From Streptomyces alboflavus (GTDB lineage: Bacteria > Actinomycetota > Actinomycetes > Streptomycetales > Streptomycetaceae): 64,000 nucleotides of DNA. The notes under the pieces were generated by a model. The model had not been told where the DNA came from and made no database searches. It saw only the letters and a list, made by a program, of their open reading frames with translations. Of this stretch, positions 35,827 to 43,247 are shown one piece after another (within the stretch, counting starts at the first letter, position 1; each line of letters begins with the position of its first letter). The stretch lies in assembly GCF_000716675.1 (NCBI RefSeq), contig NZ_JNXT01000004.1:211180-275179 (forward strand), given 5' to 3'. The translations under genes were made by a program, and so were the position numbers.

Positions 35827-35955
35827 GTGTACTCCTTCAACTGGTCCCGGAATGACCCGGAATGAGGAGAGACGAAGAGGTGCCTCCTGCAGGCCGCACT
35901 CGAGGCGGCGCCGGGTTGGCAGGAACGTAACAGGCTTGAAAACCAGCCGAAAGAC

Positions 35956-36065
35956 CTTGCGAGAAATTTCTGCAAGACGCGGGGATCGTTACCGTCGTGT
36001 GTCCTGTGCGTTGCGGTCTTGCCCGACGGGGCTTGCTGCAAGCTTTCAGCAAGCGGGTGGGCAAG
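35956..36065. promoter_or_regulatory. Cluster of CTTGC/GCAAG operator half-sites between malE and the malR-like gene
   Basis: CTTGC occurs at 35956, 36018 and 36032 and GCAAG at 35972, 36038, 36049 and 36061. Two pairs form clear inverted repeats: CTTGC-N11-GCAAG (35956-35976) and GCTTGCTG/CAGCAAGC (36031-36054) with the inner palindrome CTTGCTGCAAG. Repeats of the CTTGCAG type are known in Streptomyces malR-malE regions as MalR targets. Confidence 0.75.
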
Positions 36066-36093
36066 GCCGGTTTCCGGCGGTACAGTCCCGTGC

Positions 36094-36882
36094 ATGACCG
36101 CGCGGCTCGTCGACATCGCAGCCCAGGCGGGAGTCAGCGAAGCCACCGTCAGCCGGGTCCTCAACGGCAAGCCCGGCGTGGCCGCGGCCACCCGCGACGC
36201 CGTTCTCGCCGCACTCGACGTGCTCGGCTACGAACGGCCCGTCCGGCTGCGCAGACGCGGCAGCGCGGGCCTGGTCGGCCTGATCACGCCCGAGCTGGAC
36301 AACCCGATCTTCCCCGCCCTCGCCCAGGTCATCGGCCAGGCCCTGACCCGCCAGGGCTACACCCCGGTGCTCGCCACCCAGACCCCGGGCGGCTCCACCG
36401 AGGACGAGCTGACCGAGTTCGTCCCCGTCGTCCGCAAGATCGAGGGCTTCCGGCTCGGCCTGCGCGAGCGGCTCGGCCTGTCCGGCGCGGCGGCCGACGA
36501 GCTGGTCCAGCACTCCCTGTACACCCTGGAGGGCGGGCAGGCCGCGGCGACGGCGCTGATCGCCAAGGGCTGCACGGGCATCGTCTGCGCCAGCGACATG
36601 ATGGCACTCGGCGCCATCCGCGCCGCCCGCGAGCAGGGCCTCGACGTGCCCCGGGACATCTCGGTGGTCGGCTTCGACGACTCCCCGCTGATCGCCTTCA
36701 CCGACCCGCCGCTGACCACGGTCCGCCAGCCCGTCCAGGCCATGGGCCAGGCCGCGGTCCGCACGCTCCTGGAAGAGATCGGCGGCACCCCGGCGCCGCA
36801 CAGCGAGTTCGTGTTCCTGCCGGAGCTGGTCGTCCGGGGCTCCACGGCTTCGGGGCGGCGCGGCGGGACCGCGGCGCCCTGA
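36094..36882 (+). CDS. malR: MalR-like LacI repressor with ~83-residue internal deletion
   Basis: 262 residues where about 345 are normal. The HTH (LVDIAAQAGVSEATVSRVLNGKPGVAA) and hinge are intact. The effector domain starts normally (GLVGLITPELDNPIFPALAQVIGQAL, GGSTEDELTEF) but jumps at residue 108/109 straight to VPVVRKIEGFRLGLRERLGL. In the paralogue at 29886 about 83 residues separate these two points, including the LINGHNAH and DDRAAVRMAVRHLVDLGHERIG segments that build the sugar pocket and dimer face. The frame is kept and the C-terminus is complete. By position, divergent from malEFG, it is the maltose repressor, but it may bind DNA without responding to sugar, or be unable to dimerise. 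Confidence 0.85.
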   Translation: MTARLVDIAAQAGVSEATVSRVLNGKPGVAAATRDAVLAALDVLGYERPVRLRRRGSAGLVGLITPELDNPIFPALAQVIGQALTRQGYTPVLATQTPGGSTEDELTEFVPVVRKIEGFRLGLRERLGLSGAAADELVQHSLYTLEGGQAAATALIAKGCTGIVCASDMMALGAIRAAREQGLDVPRDISVVGFDDSPLIAFTDPPLTTVRQPVQAMGQAAVRTLLEEIGGTPAPHSEFVFLPELVVRGSTASGRRGGTAAP

Positions 36883-36938
36883 GCCCGCGTCGCGACGGCC
36901 CGGCGCCCCTGAGCCCGCGTCGCGGTGGACCGGCGCCC
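36874..36938. repeat. Imperfect ~30-bp direct repeat across the malR-like stop codon
   Basis: GGCGCCCTGAGCCCGCGTCG (first copy, including the TGA stop) and GGCGCCCCTGAGCCCGCGTC (second copy) begin near-identical units, suggesting local duplication at the gene's 3' end. Confidence 0.6.
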
Positions 36939-36955
36939 CACGCCCGCTACCCTAT

Positions 36956-36971
36956 TTGCATGGATACGCAA
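36956..36971. promoter_or_regulatory. TTGC-N8-GCAA operator over the arsR start codon
   Basis: TTGCATGGATACGCAA includes the ATG of the ArsR gene. A TACCCT -10 box at 36948-36953 puts the transcript start at the ATG, so the gene is probably leaderless and this site would block it directly. It is 13/16 identical to the core at 40976. Confidence 0.65.
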
Positions 36972-37367
36972 GGAAAGCCGTGGGACGCGGCCGCCGCCGA
37001 CCGTGCGGTGGCGGTGCTGAAGGCGGTGGCCGACCCCTCGCGCTACCGGCTGCTGTGGGCGCTCAGCGGGCAGGAGCTGCCGGTCAGCGCGCTCGCGGAG
37101 CTGCTCGGCGCGCATGTCGCCGCGACCTCGCAGCACCTGGCGAAGCTGCGGGCCGCCGGGCTCGTGGTGTCGCGCCGCGAGGGCACCCGCATCTACTACC
37201 GCGCGGCGGACGTGCGCGGGCTCCTGGACGAGGCGGCGCTGGTGGCCCGCGCCTCTGCCGCCGAGGAGACCGGCACGGCCGCGGAGGTCGCCGCACCGGA
37301 ACAGACCGTCGCCGCGCCCGCGACGAGGGCCCGGGCGGTCCGCCGCCGCCCGGCCACCGGACACTGA
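36960..37367 (+). CDS. ArsR family winged-helix repressor
   Basis: 135 residues. The core (AVAVLKAVADPSRYRLLWALSGQELPVSALAELLGAHVAATSQHLAKLRAAGLVVSRREGTRIYYRAAD) is a classic ArsR/SmtB winged helix with recognition helix around AATSQHLAKL. The alpha-3 CVC metal site is absent, and the alpha-5 region (LLDEAALVARASAAEE) lacks the His/Asp ligands of SmtB/NmtR types, so no metal site is obvious. The C-terminal 40 residues are low-complexity Ala/Glu/Arg. The operator overlapping its start recurs twice between the ABC permease and MgtC genes, which indicates one regulon. Confidence 0.85.
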   Translation: MDTQGKPWDAAAADRAVAVLKAVADPSRYRLLWALSGQELPVSALAELLGAHVAATSQHLAKLRAAGLVVSRREGTRIYYRAADVRGLLDEAALVARASAAEETGTAAEVAAPEQTVAAPATRARAVRRRPATGH

Positions 37368-37421
37368 CCGGCACGGGCCGCGCCGCCGCGCCTCGGGCAG
37401 CGGACCCCCGGCGCACCACCG

Positions 37422-38822
37422 TCACCCTGTCCCCGCCTCCCCCGCCGCGCCTTCGTCGAGCCGGTACTCCTGCGGTTCGGCGTCGTACGCGTACAGCTCC
37501 GCGTACCGGCCCCAGTCGGTGGCCGTCTCCAGCTGCCGCTCCACCTGCTCGCTCGTGAAGTGATGGGCGAGCAGGTCGCGGAAGAACCCGGCGCGGACGG
37601 CGCCGTCGGGCTGTTGCCGCAGGCTGTTGGTGATCAGCTTCACCAGCGGGATCTCGACGGCGGCGGCAGCGAAGATCGTCTTGGACGTCTGGACGTCGGC
37701 CTCCGCGAACGCCGTGCCCGGCTCGCTGAGGACCAGGTCGTCGCCGGCGATCGAGGCGAAGCCGAGCAGTTCGAGCGCGTCGACCTGCGGGAGCAGGTCG
37801 TCGACGTCCAGGCCGAGTTCGTCGGCGAGGTCGGCGAGGTCGCAGCGCCCGCCCCGGTGGGCGACCAGCTCCGCGAGGCCGGACAGGCCGTCGACGGTGG
37901 CGGCGGGCAGCGGGGTGCCCGCGACCGTGCGCCTGTCCAGGTCGGCGCCTTCGGCGCGGCCGGGGATCCTGGACTCCTTGGGGCGGCCGGTCATGATGCG
38001 GTACACCCGGTCGATCAGCTCCTGGAAGGCGGGCGCCTCCCGGTCCCGGGGGCGGTCGAGGCCGACCTCGACGGTCTCCCGGATGGTGCCGTAGGGCCGG
38101 GAGCCGAGGACGACGATGCGGTCCGCCATCAGGACGGCCTCCTCGATGTTGTGGGTCACCAGGACTACGGCGCGGGTGGGGAACTGTCCCGACTCCCACA
38201 GCTCCATCAGCTCGCCGCGCAGGTTCTCGGCGGTCAGGACGTCGAGCGCAGAGAAGGGCTCGTCCATCATCAGCACGTCGGGCTCCACGACGAGGGCGCG
38301 GGCGAAGCCGACGCGCTGGCGCATGCCGCCCGACAGCTCCTTCGGGTACGCCGACTCGAAGCCGTCGAGGCCGATCAGGTCGATGGCCTGCCCGGCGGCG
38401 CGGGCGCGCTCGTCGGCGGGCACGCCCCGCGCCTCCAGGCCGAGTTCGACGTTCTGCCGCACGGTCAGCCAGGGCAGCAGGGCGAAGGTCTGGAAGACCA
38501 TGGCCGTGCCCGGGTTGGCGCCGGTCAGCGGCTCGCCGCGGTAGGCGACGGCCCCGGAGCTGGCCGGGATGAGCCCGGCGAGGCAGCGCAGCAGCGTGGA
38601 CTTGCCGGAGCCGGACTTGCCGAGCAGCGCGACGATCTCCCCGGCGCGGACGGTGAGGTCGATGCCGGAGAGGACGGGCAGGTCGCCGTCGGCGCCCGCG
38701 TAGGACTTGGTCAGGCCGACGGCCTCCAGGAGGGCGTCGCCGTCGGCGGCGGGCGGCGGGGTGACGGCCGGTCCCGTGGTGGCGGCAGGGGTGCGCAGCT
38801 TGCGGAGGGCCTTGAGTGCCAT
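37422..38822 (-). CDS. ABC transporter ATPase with C-terminal AAA-associated domain
   Basis: 466 residues from the ATG at 38820-38822. Residues 30-265 are an ABC ATPase of the nitrate/sulfonate/taurine type: Walker A LLGKSGSGKST, Q-loop MVFQTFALLPWLTV, signature LSGGMRQRVGFARAL, Walker B VLMMDEPFSALD and the switch His in VTHNIEEA. From about residue 310 comes an AAA_assoc_C (COG4754-like) winged domain (VDGLSGLAELVAHRGGRCDLADLADELGLDVDDLLPQVDALELLGF), usually tied to duplicated anion permeases and likely a sensor of ligand or metal. The partner permease lies 77 bp upstream. No substrate-binding protein is encoded nearby. Confidence 0.88.
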   Translation of the reverse strand: MALKALRKLRTPAATTGPAVTPPPAADGDALLEAVGLTKSYAGADGDLPVLSGIDLTVRAGEIVALLGKSGSGKSTLLRCLAGLIPASSGAVAYRGEPLTGANPGTAMVFQTFALLPWLTVRQNVELGLEARGVPADERARAAGQAIDLIGLDGFESAYPKELSGGMRQRVGFARALVVEPDVLMMDEPFSALDVLTAENLRGELMELWESGQFPTRAVVLVTHNIEEAVLMADRIVVLGSRPYGTIRETVEVGLDRPRDREAPAFQELIDRVYRIMTGRPKESRIPGRAEGADLDRRTVAGTPLPAATVDGLSGLAELVAHRGGRCDLADLADELGLDVDDLLPQVDALELLGFASIAGDDLVLSEPGTAFAEADVQTSKTIFAAAAVEIPLVKLITNSLRQQPDGAVRAGFFRDLLAHHFTSEQVERQLETATDWGRYAELYAYDAEPQEYRLDEGAAGEAGTG

Positions 38823-38899
38823 GAGGGGGGCTCCAGTTCGGCGGAGGGAGGGGGAGGTGCGGGGGCGGGCCGCTGCCCGGGCCGGGGTGCGGTCGCGGG

Positions 38900-40654
38900 T
38901 CACAGCGCGTACCGGGTGTCGGCGAGGCGGTAGAGGCGGCGCCACAGCAGGCGGTTGAGGCCCACGACGTACAGGCTCATCACCGCGACGCCCGCGATCA
39001 GGCGCGGGAAGTCGCCGTCGGCGGTGGCCTCGGCGATGTACGCGCCGAGGCCGGTCGCGGTCAGCGTGGTGCCGCCGAAGGTGACGACCTCGGAGACGAT
39101 CGAGGCGTTCCAGGCACCGCCGGACGCGGTGATGCCGCCGGTGACGTAGGAGGGGAAGACGCCGGGCAGGATGAGCCGGCGCCAGCGCTGCCGGCCGGTC
39201 ACGCCCAGGTCGTCCATGGCCTCGCGCAGGTCCGTCGGGATCGCCATGGCGCCGGCGATGGCGTTGAAGAGGATGTACCACTGAGCGCCGAGCGCCATCA
39301 GGAGGATGCCGCCGACGTCGATGGACAGGCCGGTCTTCAGGAAGAACCAGACGGCGAGAGGGAAGAGGAAGTTGGCGGGGAAGCTCGCAAGGACCTGGAC
39401 GATCGGCTGGGCGATCCGGGTCAGGCGCGGCGAGAAGCCGATCCGTACGCCGATGGGCACCCAGACGACGGTGGCGACGGCGACGAGCACGACGACGCGG
39501 GCGAAGGTGACCAGGCCGAGGAGCAGCGGCTCGCCGAACACGCCGAGGCCGGTGCGGTTGTCGAGGTAGCGGCCGAGGTCGACGAGGCCCCAGGCGATGA
39601 GGCCGCCCGCGACGACCCCGAAGGCGAGGTCGCCGGTGCGCCTGCGGGTCGGGTCGACGGTGAGAGGGCGGTCGTCGGTGCCGAAGACGCGGGCGGCGCG
39701 GCCGAGCGCGCGGCCGACGGGGCGCAGCGACGCGCCGATCAGGCGCGGCCAGTTGGAGCGGCGCAGGAAGTCCAGGACGACGGAGCGCTGTACCTCGTGG
39801 GCCTCGGACTGCTCGTTCTTGAAGCGCTCGGCCCAGGCCGTGAGCGGGCGCCAGAACAGGAAGTTCACGCCGATGACCATGACGGCCATGGTGAGGACGG
39901 CCCAGCCGACCTTGCCGAGGTCGCCGTCGGCGACGGCGGCTCCGGCGTAGGAGCCGACGCCGGGCAGGGCGTAGTCCTTGTTGTTGACGCTGATCGCCTC
40001 GGATGCGACGAGGAAGAACCAGCCGCCGCCGAAGCTCATCATGCCGTTCCAGACCAGGCCGATCGTCCCCGCGGGGACCTCGACCTTCCAGAACCGCATC
40101 CACTTGGTGAAGCGGAACGACCGTGACAGCTCGTCGAGTTCACGGGGCAGTGAGGTCAGCGAGTGGTAGAAGGCGAACGTCATGTTCCAGGCCTGGGAGG
40201 TGAAGATCGCGAAGATCGACGCGCATTCGAGGCCGAGCAGGGAGCCGGGGAACAGGGCGATGAACCCGGTGACGGCGACGGTGAGGAAGCCGAGGACGGG
40301 CACGGACTGGAGGATGTCCAGGGCCGGGATGAGGATCCGTTCGAGGCGGCGGCTCTTGGCGGCCGCGTAGGCGTACGCGAACGTGAAGACGACCGAGGCC
40401 GCCAGGGCGACGAACATCCGCAGCAGGGAGCGCGCCGCGTCGTACGGCAGCCGCGCGGGGTCGGTGTCGACGACGACCGACTGGTCGGTGGAGAAGCGGA
40501 CGGTGGTGCCCTGGCCGACCCGCAGGACGAGGTAGAGGAGGACCAGGACGGCCGCGGCGACCACGATGTCCACCCAGGACATCCGGGAGAGACGGCCCCC
40601 GAGCCGGGAGGAGAGCGGGGCGCGCGGCGGGGCGCCACCGGTCTTGAACGACAT
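38900..40654 (-). CDS. Duplicated ABC transporter permease (COG4986-type)
   Basis: 584 residues from the ATG at 40652-40654 (GGAGG 8 nt upstream). It is two binding-protein-dependent permease domains in one chain. The first contains LPRELDELSRSFRFTKWMRFWKVEVPAG as its EAA loop, the second LREAMDDLGVTGRQRWRRLILPGVFPSYVTG. About twelve membrane segments result. The halves are homologous, so the transporter is complete with two copies of the AAA-associated ATPase. COG4986 systems are loosely called anion transporters; the ligand is untested here and no periplasmic receptor is present. The operators at 40971 and 41027 lie in its upstream region. Confidence 0.88.
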   Translation of the reverse strand: MSFKTGGAPPRAPLSSRLGGRLSRMSWVDIVVAAAVLVLLYLVLRVGQGTTVRFSTDQSVVVDTDPARLPYDAARSLLRMFVALAASVVFTFAYAYAAAKSRRLERILIPALDILQSVPVLGFLTVAVTGFIALFPGSLLGLECASIFAIFTSQAWNMTFAFYHSLTSLPRELDELSRSFRFTKWMRFWKVEVPAGTIGLVWNGMMSFGGGWFFLVASEAISVNNKDYALPGVGSYAGAAVADGDLGKVGWAVLTMAVMVIGVNFLFWRPLTAWAERFKNEQSEAHEVQRSVVLDFLRRSNWPRLIGASLRPVGRALGRAARVFGTDDRPLTVDPTRRRTGDLAFGVVAGGLIAWGLVDLGRYLDNRTGLGVFGEPLLLGLVTFARVVVLVAVATVVWVPIGVRIGFSPRLTRIAQPIVQVLASFPANFLFPLAVWFFLKTGLSIDVGGILLMALGAQWYILFNAIAGAMAIPTDLREAMDDLGVTGRQRWRRLILPGVFPSYVTGGITASGGAWNASIVSEVVTFGGTTLTATGLGAYIAEATADGDFPRLIAGVAVMSLYVVGLNRLLWRRLYRLADTRYAL

Positions 40655-40970
40655 CACAACAACCTCCGACCACACTCTGGGCACAGCGGTCCCCGGGCCG
40701 CGACCGCGGGGCGGCCGGGCAGGCGGGGGTCACACCGTGCCGGGAGTGCGCACGTGAGCGGGAAGAGGGGAGGGGCGGCCGCGGGCGTGGTGCCGCGCGG
40801 GCCGCGTCACGCCGGTCCCGTGCGGTGCCGGGGCGGGGAGCGGCGGATCAGGGGCTGCCGGGGAGGCAGCGGCTACTGGGAGGGTCGGCGCCCATGGCTG
40901 CCTCCTTCCGTGATGCCGGTCTGCCGGGTGTGTCCGGGATGCGTCCGAGATGTGCCTCCGGCAGTGTGCG

Positions 40971-40996
40971 CCTCTTTGCGTCGATGCGCAAAGAGG
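40971..40996. promoter_or_regulatory. ArsR operator A: perfect 10-bp inverted repeat
   Basis: Arms CCTCTTTGCG and CGCAAAGAGG flank TCGATG. The core TTGCGTCGATGCGCAA (40976-40991) is 13/16 identical to the site over the arsR start codon. Confidence 0.75.
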
Positions 40997-41026
40997 GAGC
41001 CCGGGGCCGTCGGACGGGAACCATCT

Positions 41027-41050
41027 TTGCATACTTGCGCAACTATGCAA
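41027..41050. promoter_or_regulatory. ArsR operator B: 24-bp double site upstream of mgtC
   Basis: TTGCATA and TATGCAA arms enclose CTTGCGCAAC, giving two overlapping TTGC-N8-GCAA sites (41027-41042 and 41035-41050). Twenty-two of 24 positions are symmetric. It ends 61 bp before the mgtC start. Confidence 0.75.
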
Positions 41051-41111
41051 GCATCGGGAGTCGTACGAGGTACCGACGACAGCGGTACGGGAGCCACCTG
41101 GAGGTGCCGCC

Positions 41112-41846
41112 ATGCAGTCCCTGACCACATTCGACTTCGCCCTGCGCCTGGCCACCGGCGTCGGCTGCGGCGCCCTCATCGGCGTCGAGCGGCAGTGGCG
41201 CGCCCGCATGGCGGGCCTGCGCACCAACGCCCTGGTGGCCGCGGGGGCCACCCTGTTCGTGCTCTACAGCGAGGCGATGCACGACCCGACGAGCCCGACG
41301 CGCGTCGCCTCGTACGTCGTCTCCGGCGTCGGCTTCCTCGGCGGTGGCGTCATCATGCGCGAGGGCGCCTCGATCCGCGGCCTCAACACGGCGGCCACGC
41401 TGTGGTGTTCGGCGGCGGTGGGGGTGCTCGCGGCCTCCGGGCGGCTGACCCTCGCCCTGCTCGGCGCCGCCGCCGTCGTCGCCGTCCATCTGACCCTGCG
41501 GCCCACCAGCCGCCTGATCGACCGGGCCCCGCAGGGCAACTCCGACACCCCGACGCAGGTCACCTTCCACGTCACCTGCGACCGCCGCGACGAGGCGCAC
41601 GTCCGGGCGCTGCTCATCCAGCTGCTCAGCAGCACCGACCCGCGCCTCGCGGGGCTGCGCATCCGGCGCGGCGAGGACGACGACAGCACCTCCCTGGAGG
41701 CCTCGGTCGTCCTGGACGGCGCCCCCGGCGCGGACATGGAGCAGCTCGTGACGCGCCTCTCCCTGGAGCCGGGCGTCCGCGATCTGCACTGGCACCTCGC
41801 GGACCAGGACGAGCAGGCCCGCGCGGAGCGCGAAGCGCTCGTGTGA
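41112..41846 (+). CDS. mgtC: MgtC/SapB family membrane protein
   Basis: 244 residues from the ATG with GGAGG 7 nt upstream. The first 140 residues form the MgtC helices with FALRLATGVGCGALIGVERQWRARMAGLRTNALVAAGATLF, VVSGVGFLGGGVIMREG and IRGLNTAATLWCSAAVGVLAASG. The conserved acidic and Arg residues of the family are present. The C-terminal 90 residues are an ACT-like cytoplasmic domain (VTFHVTCDRRDEAHVRALLIQLLSST). MgtC proteins aid growth in low Mg2+ and modulate ATP synthase. Sharing an operator with the ABC importer suggests co-control by a metal- or phosphate-linked signal. Confidence 0.9.
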   Translation: MQSLTTFDFALRLATGVGCGALIGVERQWRARMAGLRTNALVAAGATLFVLYSEAMHDPTSPTRVASYVVSGVGFLGGGVIMREGASIRGLNTAATLWCSAAVGVLAASGRLTLALLGAAAVVAVHLTLRPTSRLIDRAPQGNSDTPTQVTFHVTCDRRDEAHVRALLIQLLSSTDPRLAGLRIRRGEDDDSTSLEASVVLDGAPGADMEQLVTRLSLEPGVRDLHWHLADQDEQARAEREALV

Positions 41847-41864
41847 GCGGCGGGCCCCCGGGAG

Positions 41865-42323
41865 TCACTCCCCGCCCAGCGCCCGCACGACCTCCTGGAG
41901 CCCTTCCCTCATGACCCGGACCTGGCTGTCACTGAGGACGTCGATCAGGTGGGCGCGGACGACCCGGAGGTGGCCGGGCGCGGCCCCCTCGAGGCGCGCC
42001 CGACCCTTGTCGGTGAGGACGGCGTAGACGCCGCGGACGTCGGCGGCACAGGAGCGGCGGCGCACCAGGCCCGCCTTCTCCATCTGCGTGATCTGGTACG
42101 TCAGACCGCTCTTGGTGGTGAGCACGTCGGCGGCGAGTTCGCTCATGCGCAGCTCGCCGCCCTCGGCCGCGGACAGCCGCACAAGGACCTCGTACTGGAC
42201 ATGGGACAGCCCCGACTCGGCCTTCAGCTGTTCCTCGATGCGCCGGTCGAGCAGCGCCCCTGCCGTCAGGAAGGCCTGCCAGAGGACCATCTCGTCGTCG
42301 TTCAGCCACTTCGTGTCGCCCAT
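41865..42323 (-). CDS. MarR family transcriptional regulator
   Basis: 152 residues. A helical dimerisation N-terminus (LNDDEMVLWQAFLTAGALLDRRIEEQL) precedes the winged helix (LSHVQYEVLVRLSAAEGGELRMSELAADVLTTKSGLTYQITQMEKAGLVRRRSCAADVRGVYAVLTDKG). The DxRG wing motif is intact. A single Cys in the wing (SCAADVRG) could make it redox- or quinone-responsive, though this is inference. It is divergent from an extradiol dioxygenase with TTCAAA operators between them. Confidence 0.9.
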   Translation of the reverse strand: MGDTKWLNDDEMVLWQAFLTAGALLDRRIEEQLKAESGLSHVQYEVLVRLSAAEGGELRMSELAADVLTTKSGLTYQITQMEKAGLVRRRSCAADVRGVYAVLTDKGRARLEGAAPGHLRVVRAHLIDVLSDSQVRVMREGLQEVVRALGGE

Positions 42324-42344
42324 GGGAGCAGCGTACGCCTGTTG

Positions 42345-42393
42345 TTCAAATTCAAACCATCGACTACGGTCGACCATGTGCTTCAAATTTGAA
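42345..42393. promoter_or_regulatory. Two MarR-type TTCAAA operators
   Basis: TTCAAATTCAAA (42345-42356) lies 22 bp upstream of the MarR start, and TTCAAATTTGAA (42382-42393), a perfect 12-bp palindrome, lies 27 bp before the dioxygenase start. Their A/T-rich sequence stands out in this GC-rich DNA. Confidence 0.75.
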
Positions 42394-42419
42394 CCACACT
42401 GCCGAGGAGGCGACCGCCC

Positions 42420-43214
42420 ATGACCACCGCACCCCTGGACCACCCGGCGTCGCGGATGCCCGCGCTCTTCATGAGCCACGGCGCCCCGACCCTCGCCGAG
42501 GACACGCTCTGGCCGGGACAGCTCGCCCGGTGGGGCGCGGAGCTGCCCCGCCCGAAGGCGATCCTGATGGTCTCCGCCCACTGGGAGGAGGCCCCGCTCG
42601 CACTCGGCGCGACCACGGCCGTGCCCCTGGTGTACGACTTCTGGGGCTTCCCCGAGCACTACTACAGCATCCGGTACGCCGCGCCCGGCGCCCCGGAACT
42701 CGCCGAGCAGGTCCGGGGGCTGCTGCGGGCCCCGGGCATGCCGGTGCAGGACCTGCCCGAGCGCGGCCTCGACCACGGTGCCTACGTGCCGCTCCTGGAG
42801 ATGTACCCCGACGCGGACATCCCGGTGCTCCAGATGTCCCTGCCGACGCTGGACCCGCAGCGCCTGATGGACATCGGCCGCAGGCTCGCGCCGCTGCGCG
42901 ACGAGGGCGTGCTGATCGTCGGCAGCGGCCACTTCACGCACAACCTGCGCGCCATCAACCCCCAGAACGAAGTCCCGTCCCCGCTGGCCGAGTTCGACGA
43001 CTGGGGGCGGCGCGCCCTGGAGGCAGGTGACGTCGACGCGCTGCTCGACTTCGCGCACAAGGCCCCGGCCGCCCGGTACGCCCACCCCCGCGAGGAGCAC
43101 TTCGTGCCCCTCGCGGTCACGCTCGGCGCGGCGGCGGACGACCTGGGCAGCCAGCGGAGCGTCATCGAGGGCTCGTGGCTGGGCCTTTCGAAGCGGTCGG
43201 TGCAGTTCGGCTGA
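42420..43214 (+). CDS. DODA-type extradiol ring-opening dioxygenase
   Basis: 264 residues of the LigB/DODA class III family. MPALFMSHGAPTL gives the first metal His, ILMVSAHWEE the second, LDHGAYVPLLEMYP the catalytic His and VGSGHFTHNLR a further conserved His. The fold binds ferrous iron (zinc in some members) and cleaves catechol-like rings. GAGGAGG precedes ATG. Control by a divergent MarR regulator fits a role in aromatic or quinone detoxification. Confidence 0.9.
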   Translation: MTTAPLDHPASRMPALFMSHGAPTLAEDTLWPGQLARWGAELPRPKAILMVSAHWEEAPLALGATTAVPLVYDFWGFPEHYYSIRYAAPGAPELAEQVRGLLRAPGMPVQDLPERGLDHGAYVPLLEMYPDADIPVLQMSLPTLDPQRLMDIGRRLAPLRDEGVLIVGSGHFTHNLRAINPQNEVPSPLAEFDDWGRRALEAGDVDALLDFAHKAPAARYAHPREEHFVPLAVTLGAAADDLGSQRSVIEGSWLGLSKRSVQFG

Positions 43215-43247
43215 GCCCGTCCGCACCGGCCGAACGCCCCGCCAGGG

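Larger units (their letters stand above)
40655..41111. other. 457-bp divergent control region between the ABC permease and mgtC
   Basis: There is no convincing gene. The half nearer mgtC carries the two TTGC/GCAA operator arrays at 40971-40996 and 41027-41050. The half nearer the permease is GC-rich and featureless, so the permease transcript may have a leader of roughly 300 nt. Confidence 0.6.

Noticed and set aside
38823..40103. Very long ATPase frame extending back into the permease
   Set aside because: The extension is a shifted frame of the permease; the ATPase domain starts after ATG 38822.
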